From Ignavibacteria bacterium (GTDB lineage: Bacteria > Bacteroidota > Ignavibacteria > Kapaibacteriales > Kapaibacteriaceae): a stretch of DNA of 64,000 nt. The stretch is from assembly GCA_015709655.1 (NCBI GenBank), contig CP054181.1, positions 1,298,207 through 1,362,206 of the forward strand, in the 5' to 3' direction. Positions 18,710 through 27,158 of this stretch are shown here, piece by piece. The notes under the pieces are model-generated. The model saw only the letters and a list, made by a program, of their open reading frames with translations. It was not told the DNA's origin and made no database searches. Every line of letters starts with the position of its first letter. Position 1 is the stretch's first letter. The position numbers and the translations under genes were made by a program.

Positions 18710-20005
18710 TCAGGGGGCTTGCCATTCGCGCCGGATACGCTTTGAAACCATAACTGCGTAGGCAACCGAGGCAACGATGCCGGCCGTTATGGCCAGTGAG
18801 GCACTGAGTACGCCATTGGGGTTACCCAGCCCAACAAAGACCAGAATTACAGCCGTAGTTGTTCCAACCTCGATAACCATACTGGCAGTGACATGAACCG
18901 TTCGGCGATACGAAATCATCACGGCGCGGGCAACCGAATATGTTGCTGCCGTAAACGGTGCCACCGTCAGTAAACGTGTAGGCCATATAGCCATTTGCAC
19001 CAGCGACTCCGGAAGTGCAAAAACGTTCAGAAAAATCCACTCCAGCAGTGGCGTCCACACCACCACTGCCATTGCAAGCGTAGTGGCAACTGTAATTTTC
19101 CGTGCAACACGTTCAACCATGCGATACGCCGATGTGTGCTTTCCGAGCATTGCAATTCCAACCTCCTGATACGAGAAGCCAAAGCTGCGGAACACAAACA
19201 GGAACGAACTTATCACCGGCATTACGGCAAGTGATGCCACCGCCAGCGGCAAACGCAGCACAAAGAACGAAAGAAGCGGTGCAGCTAAAAAACTTACAAC
19301 CGAGGTTAGGGCCAGTGGCGCATAAAACCTGATGATGTGGGCATTGGTAAGCTCGGCCAACGGTGGAAGCATCCCTGACTGGTCAGCCGGGTCCAGTGTC
19401 CGCGCAAGCCACCACGTGGCTATTGCTTCGTTCAGCACACCAACCGTTAGGGCACAACACCCAACAATCACGCCCTCAACATTGAGTGTAGCCAGTATGC
19501 CGGCAGTAGAAGCCATACTACACAGCCGGATTACTGTTCCTATGGCTACGCACTTTGTTTTCCCCGCCTGTATCAGCAACCCCTGATAATACCGTCGTAT
19601 TCCGATTGCGGCCGGCCACGCCAGCATGCATACCAGACCCCAGTATACTCGCCATGCAACATCTGCCGGAAGGTTCATGACAGATGCTGCCAGTTTAAAA
19701 ACAAGCGGTATGCATACGGTGAGCATAATTGCCGATACAACAATGTTGATACGCACCATGAACTTAAACAGCAGCGCCACTGCAGCGGCATTCGTGCCCA
19801 GCGCAACAACTGTGCTTAACAATGCTATAACCGGCGACTCGATAAGCATTGCAACCGACGTTGCTATACCGTATGCCGCAAGGTTAACCTCACTGTGGGC
19901 CATTCGGGCTACGACTGCCGCTATCAACGGGCCCTCGGTAGCCATCATCAGCCAGGTACTGCTTAAGGGAAGCCAAAACTTTATAATTTGCCGTTCTGAA
20001 ATCAT
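18710..20005 (-). CDS. Multidrug/oligosaccharide-type flippase, MATE/ANK-like (431 aa)
   Basis: A polytopic inner-membrane protein with about 12 hydrophobic segments. The opening (FWLPLSSTWLMMATEGPLIA, then AAYGIATSVAMLIESPVIAL) resembles progressive-ankylosis (ANK) homologues and MATE-type members of the MOP flippase superfamily. The second-half repeat opens similarly (IIRFYAPLALTSVVSFLAAP), as expected for an internally duplicated transporter. ANK proteins in animals export pyrophosphate/ATP/citrate; bacterial substrates are not established. First gene of the minus-strand run to 9316; its last bases overlap only an optional upstream start of the double ATPase. Superfamily fairly sure, ANK subfamily is a judgement from sequence resemblance. 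Confidence 0.72.
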   Translation of the reverse strand: MISERQIIKFWLPLSSTWLMMATEGPLIAAVVARMAHSEVNLAAYGIATSVAMLIESPVIALLSTVVALGTNAAAVALLFKFMVRINIVVSAIMLTVCIPLVFKLAASVMNLPADVAWRVYWGLVCMLAWPAAIGIRRYYQGLLIQAGKTKCVAIGTVIRLCSMASTAGILATLNVEGVIVGCCALTVGVLNEAIATWWLARTLDPADQSGMLPPLAELTNAHIIRFYAPLALTSVVSFLAAPLLSFFVLRLPLAVASLAVMPVISSFLFVFRSFGFSYQEVGIAMLGKHTSAYRMVERVARKITVATTLAMAVVVWTPLLEWIFLNVFALPESLVQMAIWPTRLLTVAPFTAATYSVARAVMISYRRTVHVTASMVIEVGTTTAVILVFVGLGNPNGVLSASLAITAGIVASVAYAVMVSKRIRREWQAP

Positions 20006-20097
20006 GACACAAAATTCAACTGCGGGTACCTAACTTGATTCAGAAAATTGATAATTCCTGGTATTTCAGTACATCACTCACACATAAAACCCTTGCC

Positions 20098-21285
20098 ATG
20101 CCTGGCACCTTTGCTCACCGAATCCTTGCCGTAGTCCTTCTTGCCGCCCTTACCTGGCAGCCCCTACAATCGGCCGACACGTTGCGGATATGCACGTATA
20201 ACGTGCTGAACTACAGCCTGAATACCGATAACGGGCGGACAGAACATTTTCAGCGCATCCTGGAAGCCATCAAACCGGACATCCTGGTTTGCTCGGAGGT
20301 CACGGCCGGAAACATGGCAACCCACTTTGTCTCGAACGTCCTTACCTGGGAACCCTTTTCTGCAACACCCTTTGTGGACGGACCCGACAGTGATAATCAA
20401 CTGTTCTACAACAACACAAAGGTCAGGTTCATCAGCCAGCGCGCCATACCCACTGCTCTGCGAAACATTGCAGAATATACCCTTGAACGCATCCCTGCTC
20501 CCGGCTTTCTGCCGGATACTATCGTTGTTTACAGTATGCACTTAAAGGCTAATCGCGACGAAGAGGCTGCCGGCAGGCGTGCCGCCGAGGTCGAGGTATT
20601 TCAGAGTACTGTTACTCACAACCGGTATGCCATGGTGTGCGGTGACTTAAATATCTACTCTCCAACCGAGAGGGCGTACCAGCTTCTGGCAAATCCCGAG
20701 CAGGGCAGAGTGTTTGTTGACCCGCTGGGATCCGACTGGCAGCGTGACAGATCGACGTACTCATGGATATACACCCAAAGTACCCGAATGCAAAATCCGC
20801 AGGGCTGCACCGTGGGCTCCACCGGTGGCATGGACGACCGTTTTGATTACATTTTTTTAAGCTCCGAATTGTCGGAACATCTTGTGCCCAACAGCTATAC
20901 TGCCTTTGGGAATGATTCGGTTTCCCGGCTCAACTCATCGATTTACGAACCCGAAAACACTACATACGGTAACAGCATGGCCTATTCGCTAATGTGTGTT
21001 TCTGATCACTTACCGGTTTATGTTGACTTGGCCTTTGATGATACGCCCGCAGGTGTCAGCATTCCTACTGCTGTCCGGCTGCAAATTTCTTACTCACCAA
21101 ACGCAGAAGCCGTCACCATTACCAACTGTACTCCCCGAATCCCGATTACCGTTGTCAACATCAACGGACAACGGATGATTTCAACCATGCCTGTTGACAA
21201 CGTTTGCATATTGTCAACCGGAGCATGGCCGAAAGGAACCTACATTGTTTACCAGGGTTCTGACCACGTGAAATTCAGTAAGTAG
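20098..21285 (+). CDS. Secreted endonuclease/exonuclease/phosphatase-family protein with T9SS tail (395 aa)
   Basis: From ATG 20098 a signal peptide (MPGTFAHRILAVVLLAALTW, then QPLQSA) precedes an EEP-superfamily domain related to DNase I and Mg-dependent phosphodiesterases. Motifs in order: CTYNVLNYS, LVCSEVTAG (metal Glu), VYSMHLKA, VCGDLNIYSPTE (Asp/Asn), DYIFLS and VSDHLPVYVDL (Asp-His pair). The remaining ~70 residues (NAEAVTITN to WPKGTYIVYQG to KFSK) look like a T9SS sorting domain, shorter than average. An in-frame TTG at 20035 would add 21 residues before the signal peptide and is unlikely. Likely an extracellular nuclease or phosphoesterase for nutrient scavenging. Confidence 0.86.
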   Translation: MPGTFAHRILAVVLLAALTWQPLQSADTLRICTYNVLNYSLNTDNGRTEHFQRILEAIKPDILVCSEVTAGNMATHFVSNVLTWEPFSATPFVDGPDSDNQLFYNNTKVRFISQRAIPTALRNIAEYTLERIPAPGFLPDTIVVYSMHLKANRDEEAAGRRAAEVEVFQSTVTHNRYAMVCGDLNIYSPTERAYQLLANPEQGRVFVDPLGSDWQRDRSTYSWIYTQSTRMQNPQGCTVGSTGGMDDRFDYIFLSSELSEHLVPNSYTAFGNDSVSRLNSSIYEPENTTYGNSMAYSLMCVSDHLPVYVDLAFDDTPAGVSIPTAVRLQISYSPNAEAVTITNCTPRIPITVVNINGQRMISTMPVDNVCILSTGAWPKGTYIVYQGSDHVKFSK

Positions 21286-21291
21286 GAACTC

Positions 21292-22263
21292 TTACCAACC
21301 CATAATCCAGGCAAAAATGAGCGGTGCTACAATTGTAGCATCGGACTCTACGATGAACTTCGGCGTGGTGATGTCCAGCTTCCCCCACGTGATTTTTTCG
21401 TTTGGCACAGCACCGGAGTACGAACCGTACGATGTTGTGGAATCCGAAATCTGGCAGAAGTACGACCAGAATGGTACATCATGCCATCCCAGATCCTGAT
21501 ACATCATCGGCACCACACAAATCGGGAAGTCACCAGCTATACCGCCGCCAATCTGGAAGAAGCCCACTCCCTTGCCTGATGAGTTCTTCCGATACCAGTC
21601 AGACAGCCACATCATGTATTCAATCCCGCTCTTCATGGTTGTTGGCAGTAGTTCTCCCTTGATGCAGTATGACGCGAAGATGTTGCCCATGGTACTGTCT
21701 TCCCACCCCGGCACGATGATGGGCAGATTCTTTTCGGCAGCTGCCAGCATCCAACTGTTTGCGGGGTCGATCTCGTAATACTGCTCCATCTCGCCACTTA
21801 GGAGCATCCTGTACATGAACTCATGCGGGAAGGCGCGTTCACCCGAATCCTGAGCCCCCTTCCACTGCTTAACAATGTGCTTTTGAATTTTCCTGAATGC
21901 CTCCTCCTCCGGTATACAGGTATCTGTAACGCGGTTATACCCTTTCTCGAGCAAGGCCCATTCGTCCTGCGGCGATAAATCACGGTAGTGAGGCACTCGT
22001 TTATAGTGCGAGTGCGCCACCAGGTTCATGATATCTTCCTCGAGATTTGCTCCCGTACACGTAATGATCTGCACCTTGTCCTGACGGATCATCTCGGCAA
22101 GCGTCTTACCCAGCTCAGCCGTACTCATCGCACCTGCCAGGGTTATCATCATTTTACCACCTTCGTCAAGGTGGCGTACATACCCTTTGGCGGCATCCAC
22201 CAGTGCGGCTGCGTTAAAGTGAAGGAAGTTATTCTCGATAAACTCAGAAATTGGCTTGCTCAT
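21292..22263 (-). CDS. Deoxyhypusine synthase-family protein (bacterial)
   Basis: Belongs to the deoxyhypusine synthase / homospermidine synthase-like family: NAD-dependent transfer of the aminobutyl group of spermidine to a lysine (eukaryotes, archaea) or to a small amine (some bacteria). Family features include MITLAGAMSTAELG near the N-terminus, TCTGANLEEDI, VPGWEDSTMGN, GGGIAGDFP and, close to the C-terminus, SGAVPNEKITWGKLD, where K295 aligns with the catalytic lysine of eukaryotic enzymes (SWGKI). Length 323 aa is a little shorter than eukaryotic versions. Bacteria lack eIF5A, so the substrate here is not protein-bound hypusine in the classical sense; polyamine synthesis is the likely role. 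It converges on the EEP gene with six bases between stops. Confidence 0.88.
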   Translation of the reverse strand: MSKPISEFIENNFLHFNAAALVDAAKGYVRHLDEGGKMMITLAGAMSTAELGKTLAEMIRQDKVQIITCTGANLEEDIMNLVAHSHYKRVPHYRDLSPQDEWALLEKGYNRVTDTCIPEEEAFRKIQKHIVKQWKGAQDSGERAFPHEFMYRMLLSGEMEQYYEIDPANSWMLAAAEKNLPIIVPGWEDSTMGNIFASYCIKGELLPTTMKSGIEYMMWLSDWYRKNSSGKGVGFFQIGGGIAGDFPICVVPMMYQDLGWHDVPFWSYFCQISDSTTSYGSYSGAVPNEKITWGKLDITTPKFIVESDATIVAPLIFAWIMGW

Positions 22264-22297
22264 ACGATACCTATGTGAAAATTATGATGGAGGGGCT

Positions 22298-22306
22298 GCA
22301 AAAATA
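22298..22306 (-). promoter_or_regulatory. Possible -7 element for the deoxyhypusine synthase-like gene
   Basis: Read on the minus strand, TATTTTTGC fits TAnnTTTG and lies 35 bases before the start codon at 22263. No TTG is found at the expected upstream spacing. Weak. Confidence 0.2.
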
Positions 22307-22332
22307 GGCACCATTGTTGGGTATTTTGCCGT

Positions 22333-23394
22333 ATGGATGCAACCATTCGAAGCCGAAATGCTGCCTTGCTGTTTATCTGTGCGGCACTTGCTATCACAGC
22401 AGGGTATCTTGTCAGAGATCTGCTGCTGCCCTTGGTTGTGGCTATCTTTTTTGCTATTCTTTTTCAGCCAATTACCCATACCGTAAAAAAACTGCGGTTA
22501 CCGTCGTGGATTGGACTCATTATCGTGGTGGCACTAACTGGCGGCGCTATCTGGGGCATTGCCTCGATTGTGGCAGTTGGCGTGGATGCTGTAAACGCAA
22601 AGGCACCCGAATACAGTGCTAAAATTCAGCGTATGGTATTGGAAGCACAGCACTATATTCAAAATATGCCGGGTGGAACAGAACTCCTGAATCCCGCTAA
22701 CTTTTCGATAAACCAGGATACTATCATCAAAACAGCAAGCCAGGTTCTTGGGTCAGTGGTCGGCATCGTTGGCGATACCATCCTGGTGCTGATATACCTG
22801 ATCTTCATGCTCGTAAGCTCGGTTAAGTTTAACGAGAAAATGGATGCCGCACTCGATAGGGCCAATGCGGCGCACCTGAAAAAAGTTGCTACTGAGGTAA
22901 ATGCAAAAGTGCTGAAGTATCTGCGAGTGAAAACCTTTTTTAACGTTATTAATGCGGGAATAACCTATGGTGTGTTAATATATTTTAATATTGATTTTGC
23001 ACCACTTTTTGCATTGCTGACGTTCTTCATTACGTACCTGCCTAATATCGGCTCGGTTGTAGGCGTTGTATTGCCTGGTATTGTATCGCTTATTCAGTAC
23101 GAAGACCCCGCACTGACGCTGATTGCCGTTGGAGTTCTGGCAGTACTTCAAAGCCTGGTTGGGAATGTATTGGAGCCACGGGCCATGGGACAAAGCTTCG
23201 ACCTGAGTCCGGTTGTCGTCTTATTTTCGTTAGTTTTCTGGGGATGGATGTGGGGTGTTGTTGGCATGATTTTGTCAGTTCCAATAATGGCAATCGTAAA
23301 AGCTACCATGGAGCAGTTCGAAACAACCGCACCGCTTGCAATTTTGATGGGTAATCGGAAGCCTGTGCCGGAACCCATGAAGGCGGGTGTATGA
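22333..23394 (+). CDS. AI-2E family transporter (PerM/TqsA-like permease)
   Basis: An inner-membrane protein with about eight hydrophobic segments. An N-terminal pair (AALLFICAALAITAGYLV, LLPLVVAIFFAILFQPI) is followed by a soluble stretch to about residue 135, then the conserved C-terminal block: FNVINAGITYGVLIYF, YLPNIGSVVGVVLPG and DLSPVVVLFSLVFWGWMWG, then GVVGMILSVPIMAIVK. Family members have been linked to autoinducer-2 export, Na+/H+ antiport or other small-molecule export, so the substrate is open. Its stop overlaps the start of the following ATPase by four bases (ATGA). Confidence 0.9.
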   Translation: MDATIRSRNAALLFICAALAITAGYLVRDLLLPLVVAIFFAILFQPITHTVKKLRLPSWIGLIIVVALTGGAIWGIASIVAVGVDAVNAKAPEYSAKIQRMVLEAQHYIQNMPGGTELLNPANFSINQDTIIKTASQVLGSVVGIVGDTILVLIYLIFMLVSSVKFNEKMDAALDRANAAHLKKVATEVNAKVLKYLRVKTFFNVINAGITYGVLIYFNIDFAPLFALLTFFITYLPNIGSVVGVVLPGIVSLIQYEDPALTLIAVGVLAVLQSLVGNVLEPRAMGQSFDLSPVVVLFSLVFWGWMWGVVGMILSVPIMAIVKATMEQFETTAPLAILMGNRKPVPEPMKAGV

Positions 23395-24047
23395 CGATTG
23401 AGGTTGACAATGTCACGGTAACCCACAACGGCATTGCCTCGGTCAGCGGTGTCAGCCTGACAATTACCGCACCTTCAGTTACTCTTGTTACCGGTGCCAC
23501 GGGCTCCGGCAAGTCAACACTGCTACGACTGCTATGGGCTGATATCATCCCTACGATGGGTACGGTTACCATAAACGGGACATCTACCCGAAAAATGCGG
23601 TCAGCAGGGTTACAGGCCCACAGAAAGGCAATTGGCATTGTGCACCAGTTCTCATATCTGAACAGTGTGCTTACGGCCTTCCAGAATGTTCTCATGCCGT
23701 GTGCAACCCATAATAACGATGCCGCAAAGGCAACCGCTACCGCTCTGGAACTCCTTGCCCTCCTGGGCGTTAGTCACTGCCGTACAAAACTGCCGGGGCA
23801 GCTCTCGGGCGGTGAGCGACAGCTTGTTGCCATTGCCAGAGCACTAATCACGAATCCAACATTGTTTATTGCAGACGAACCACTGAGCATGCTTGATTCA
23901 CACTCTGCACAACGGGTACTTGATGTCCTGAATCAGCGTATTTCAGCCGGAATGGGCATGGTTGTCAGCTCGCATAACGACGCTTTGACCGGAGCATTCC
24001 CGAATGCCACCATGGTACGTCTTGAAGAAGGAAGGGTGATAGCCTGA
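23391..24047 (+). CDS. ABC transporter ATP-binding protein, FtsE/LolD-like
   Basis: Single ABC ATPase of 218 aa. Walker A is GATGSGKST, the Q-loop is GIVHQFSYLN, the signature is LSGGERQLVAIARAL, Walker B is LFIADEPLSMLD and the H-loop is VVSSHND. Size and LSGGERQ signature place it in the FtsE/LolD/MacB group that works with FtsX-like permeases in cell division or lipoprotein/envelope transport. In the Q-loop region the sequence reads HQFSYLNS instead of the common FQ. No FtsX-type permease is adjacent; instead it is translationally coupled to the AI-2E-family permease upstream, and its last base is the first base of the dapB start codon. Pairing with the AI-2E protein would be unusual and is not assumed. 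Confidence 0.85.
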   Translation: MTIEVDNVTVTHNGIASVSGVSLTITAPSVTLVTGATGSGKSTLLRLLWADIIPTMGTVTINGTSTRKMRSAGLQAHRKAIGIVHQFSYLNSVLTAFQNVLMPCATHNNDAAKATATALELLALLGVSHCRTKLPGQLSGGERQLVAIARALITNPTLFIADEPLSMLDSHSAQRVLDVLNQRISAGMGMVVSSHNDALTGAFPNATMVRLEEGRVIA

Positions 24048-24796
24048 TGACGAAGATTGCACTGATCGGCTACGGAGCCATGGGCAAGGAAATTCACGGC
24101 CTGGCAGAAGTCCATGGCTGTACGGTAGTTCAGATTTTCGATGCTGATAATCCGCTTAGCAATGCGGACTTTGCCTCATGGGATGTGGCCGTTGACTTTA
24201 GCAGTGCCGATGCAATTGCTGCAAATGTTGAGCTGCTGTGCTCCATGAAAAAAAACATGGTTATCGGCACTACCGGCTGGAATAGTCAGCAGGAACGTAT
24301 TCACAACACCATTTCCAAGGCAGGTGTGGGCTGCGTTGTTGGCTCCAACTTCTCTGTTGGCATGCAGATCTTTCTGCGCCTTACCCGTACAGCGGCAGCC
24401 TTGTTGAATTCAACACCAGATTACGACATCATGGTGCACGAATGGCACCATAAACGAAAAGCCGACAGCCCCAGCGGAACCGCTCTGACAATTGCAAACA
24501 TTGTTATTGGCGAGCTGGACAGAAAGAAGCACGTTGCAACCGAGACCATGCACCAGCCTGCTGACCCCGAGGTCCTTCACGTAACGTCAACCCGCGGTGG
24601 CGAAATCCCGGGTAGGCATACTGTGACGATTGATGGTCCGTTTGACAGGATTGACCTTATCCACGATGCCCGAAACCGCTCTGGCTTTGCATCGGGTGCT
24701 CTGCGTGCCGCACAATGGATTCACGGGAAAAACGGCTTATACCGCTTTGATGACATCTTTTCACACATGAGCAATTCCAGCAATGAAGATTGTTAA
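24047..24796 (+). CDS. dapB: 4-hydroxy-tetrahydrodipicolinate reductase
   Basis: Catalyses the NAD(P)H-dependent reduction step of the diaminopimelate/lysine pathway, feeding peptidoglycan and protein synthesis; cytoplasmic. Visible features: Rossmann nucleotide loop GYGAMG (8-13), the GTTGW segment (74-78), NFSVGMQIF and the active-site block EWHHKRKADSPSGTA with H134, H135, K138 and the SPSGT substrate loop (141-145). Length 249 aa is within the short-form range. The one-base overlap with the upstream ATPase and 14-base overlap with the downstream gene place it in the middle of a compact operon. Confidence 0.95.
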   Translation: MTKIALIGYGAMGKEIHGLAEVHGCTVVQIFDADNPLSNADFASWDVAVDFSSADAIAANVELLCSMKKNMVIGTTGWNSQQERIHNTISKAGVGCVVGSNFSVGMQIFLRLTRTAAALLNSTPDYDIMVHEWHHKRKADSPSGTALTIANIVIGELDRKKHVATETMHQPADPEVLHVTSTRGGEIPGRHTVTIDGPFDRIDLIHDARNRSGFASGALRAAQWIHGKNGLYRFDDIFSHMSNSSNEDC

Positions 24797-25178
24797 GGGG
24801 CTTTGGTTCACTGTTCCGTTATGCCTGCTGCTCGTGGGCAGACTACTTGCTGCTGATCCCGATGATTTACGGTTTTCACCACCTGTTCTTGATGTTGTCA
24901 GGGACAGTACCGGCTACGTTCAGGCGATGATCTACTGTAATTCCGTCAGTGGCGACAGTGTTACCATCACCAACGTCAGCGGTTCATGCCGGTGTGCCGC
25001 TGCAACGGTACAACGGGCTACCGCTACTGACTCGGTTCAGGGGAAAATCTACCTGGCCATTAACGCAAAACACTTTACCGATAGCCTAAACTACCTTGAC
25101 TACACAATAACACATACCGGCAACAATTCACCATCCATGTACAGAGTAATTGTCCGCCTTCCTCACAAAACACCATGA
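24783..25178 (+). CDS. Small exported DUF1573-like protein (131 aa)
   Basis: Signal peptide at the N-terminus (hydrophobic FTVPLCLLLVGRLLA, cleavage near LLAADP). The body resembles DUF1573 proteins of Bacteroidota: LRFSPPVLDVVRD, then an Ig-like fold with the CRC pair in the segment SGSCRCAAATVQRA, and a final beta strand (MYRVIVRLPHK). The motif aligned with the family's xxSCGCTxA is changed to SCRCAAAT. Role unknown; a periplasmic or surface Ig-like domain is likely. Overlaps dapB by 14 bases and the EVE gene by four. Confidence 0.68.
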   Translation: MKIVKGLWFTVPLCLLLVGRLLAADPDDLRFSPPVLDVVRDSTGYVQAMIYCNSVSGDSVTITNVSGSCRCAAATVQRATATDSVQGKIYLAINAKHFTDSLNYLDYTITHTGNNSPSMYRVIVRLPHKTP

Positions 25179-25591
25179 AGTACTGGCTTGTAAAAACCGA
25201 ACCCGATGTTTACAGTTGGGATATGTTTACCGCCGATGGACAAACTTTCTGGGATGGTGTCCGAAACTACTCGGCACGCAACTATATGCAGGCCATGAGC
25301 AAGGGAGACGTGGTAGTGTTTTATCACACCGGCACCGATAAATGTGCCATGGGTCTGGCGAAGGTTGTAAAGGAAGCGTACCAGGATCCCACAATTCAGG
25401 ACGAAGCATGGGTCTGCGTTGACATAAAACTTTATAAAAAATTCAAATATCCCGTCCCGCTTCACCTACTTAAAGCAGACCCTGCCTATTCTCAATCGCC
25501 ACTCATCAGAATTGGCAGACTGAGCGTACTCCCCCTCAGAGAAGAGGAATTTAATCGGTTGATGTATTATTCTGAAACCCAGGCAGCGTAA
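25175..25591 (+). CDS. EVE domain-containing protein
   Basis: A 138-aa single-domain protein of the EVE (PUA-like) family, thought to bind modified nucleic acid bases. The family opening MKYWLVKTEPDVYSWD, the WDGVRNYSARNYM block, the GDVVVFYHTG segment and CMGLAKVVKEAY are all present, and the length matches single-domain members. Cytoplasmic. Its start overlaps the DUF1573-like stop by four bases (ATGA), and it converges on dnaA. Biological role in bacteria is not settled; some EVE proteins are tied to restriction or RNA modification, but no such genes are seen nearby. Confidence 0.92.
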   Translation: MKYWLVKTEPDVYSWDMFTADGQTFWDGVRNYSARNYMQAMSKGDVVVFYHTGTDKCAMGLAKVVKEAYQDPTIQDEAWVCVDIKLYKKFKYPVPLHLLKADPAYSQSPLIRIGRLSVLPLREEEFNRLMYYSETQAA

Positions 25592-25633
25592 CCTGGCGTC
25601 ACCCCAGAATCGTCGTCTTCAGTATCAGCCCTG

Positions 25634-27145
25634 TTATGAACGCAGTGCCTTTTTCAGGAACTCTACGTCCTGCCTGACCTTTCTGTCGGTATCAATATAG
25701 TTTGATATCTGCTGGCAGGAATGAAGCACCGTAGTATGGTCACGGCCTCCGAAGTGCATGCCAATGCTTTTTAGCGACATCTGGGTAAGATGTTTTGCAA
25801 GATACATACACATCTGGCGTGGCAGTACAACCTCGTGTTTGCGCGTTTTTGCCGACAGCAGCTCGATGGGCTGGTTATAGTAAACCGACACTTCCTGCTT
25901 GATATCCTCGATCGTGAGCTGCCGGGCTGACGGTGAGCTGGTAACATTTCGAACAACATCCTTGGCAAGTTCCAGTGACAACTCGCGGTTATCCAGTGTC
26001 ACCTTTGCAAGAATCGAAATCAGACATCCCTCGATTTCACGCACGCTGGACGAAACGTTTCTGGCAACGAACTCAAGAATATCACCCGGCAGATCCACTC
26101 CCTCTTCCAGAGCCTTTTGCTGCAGAATTGCCATTCGTGTTTCAAAGTCGGGTGGTTGAATATCTGCCATCAGCCCCCACACAAACCGCGAAATCAGCCG
26201 TTCGTCAACATCGGCCAGATCCTTGGGCTGTTTATCACTGGTAAGAACAACCTGCTTCCCAATGCTCAGAAGAGCATTAAATGTATGAAAGAACTGATCC
26301 TGTGTTTTTTCCTTACCGCCAAGGAACTGAATATCGTCAACAATCAGAACATCAACACCGCGGTAAAAATTCGTGAAGTCCGGTACCTTGTTGGTCTGGA
26401 TGGCATTGATGTATTCCATCGTGAACTTTTCACTGTTCGTATACAGCACCTTTGCCGACCTGTTGCGCTGCAGCACGCGGTTACCAATTGCCTGAACCAG
26501 GTGGGTTTTTCCCAGCCCCGTTGGACCATAGATTACCAGCGGATTATAGCTCGTACCACCCGGGTTATCAGCTACCGCCATTGCAGCAGAAATTGCCAGT
26601 TGATTGCTCTCGCCGCGAATAAAGTTTTCGAAGGTATGCCGCGGATTGAAGTACGACAGATAATGTACGGCCGGACCCTGCGCCTGAGGAGCCGACGGTG
26701 AAGAAGACTTGGGAGCATGAAACGGAAGTGCCGGCTGCTGCATTCCATGTCCTGCCGGCAGGTACACCGCATTCGACGGTTCAGCAGAATCCTTTTCTAC
26801 CACCACGCGATAGCGCACCTTACTGCGGGCACCCAGAATTTTTTGAGTTGTTTTCTTAATGAGCTGAGCGTAATGCTCTTCCAGCCACTCATAAAAAAAG
26901 TTACTTGGCAACTCAATTGTCAGCGTCGTCCCGTCCCAGCTGCTCGGGCGTATCTGTTCGAACCAGGTAGAAAACACCTGTTCCGACACATTGTCGCGAA
27001 TGATTTCCAAACACCGGGCCCACAGGGTCTCGGCATCTGAAGTACCGCCGCTTCGTGCAGAACGCTCACTTGCAGTTGCTGCCGTCGGGGTTCCGGCTGC
27101 CACCTGAGTTGTAGAAAATAAATTTAGTTCGTCATGCTTACTCAC
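25634..27145 (-). CDS. dnaA: Chromosomal replication initiator protein DnaA
   Basis: Initiates replication by binding DnaA boxes and melting the origin. Domain I (about 38-115) includes FSTWFEQIRP. A variable Pro/Ser-rich domain II runs to about 160. The AAA+ domain III has Walker A GPTGLGKT (207-214) and Walker B IVDDIQFLGG (D270, D271). Domain IV carries the signature around KSIGMHFGGRDHTTVLHSC. Length 503 aa is normal. The GTG start at 27145 is supported by a strong Shine-Dalgarno, AGGAGG at 27153-27158, seven bases away. Divergent from tatC; dnaN and recF are not next to it, unlike many Gram-positive genomes. Confidence 0.97.
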   Translation of the reverse strand: MSKHDELNLFSTTQVAAGTPTAATASERSARSGGTSDAETLWARCLEIIRDNVSEQVFSTWFEQIRPSSWDGTTLTIELPSNFFYEWLEEHYAQLIKKTTQKILGARSKVRYRVVVEKDSAEPSNAVYLPAGHGMQQPALPFHAPKSSSPSAPQAQGPAVHYLSYFNPRHTFENFIRGESNQLAISAAMAVADNPGGTSYNPLVIYGPTGLGKTHLVQAIGNRVLQRNRSAKVLYTNSEKFTMEYINAIQTNKVPDFTNFYRGVDVLIVDDIQFLGGKEKTQDQFFHTFNALLSIGKQVVLTSDKQPKDLADVDERLISRFVWGLMADIQPPDFETRMAILQQKALEEGVDLPGDILEFVARNVSSSVREIEGCLISILAKVTLDNRELSLELAKDVVRNVTSSPSARQLTIEDIKQEVSVYYNQPIELLSAKTRKHEVVLPRQMCMYLAKHLTQMSLKSIGMHFGGRDHTTVLHSCQQISNYIDTDRKVRQDVEFLKKALRS

Positions 27146-27152
27146 CCAACAT

Positions 27153-27158
27153 CCTCCT
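27153..27158 (-). promoter_or_regulatory. Shine-Dalgarno of dnaA
   Basis: AGGAGG on the minus strand, seven bases before the GTG start. It fixes the dnaA start and shows that this organism uses canonical ribosome binding at least for some genes. Confidence 0.75.
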
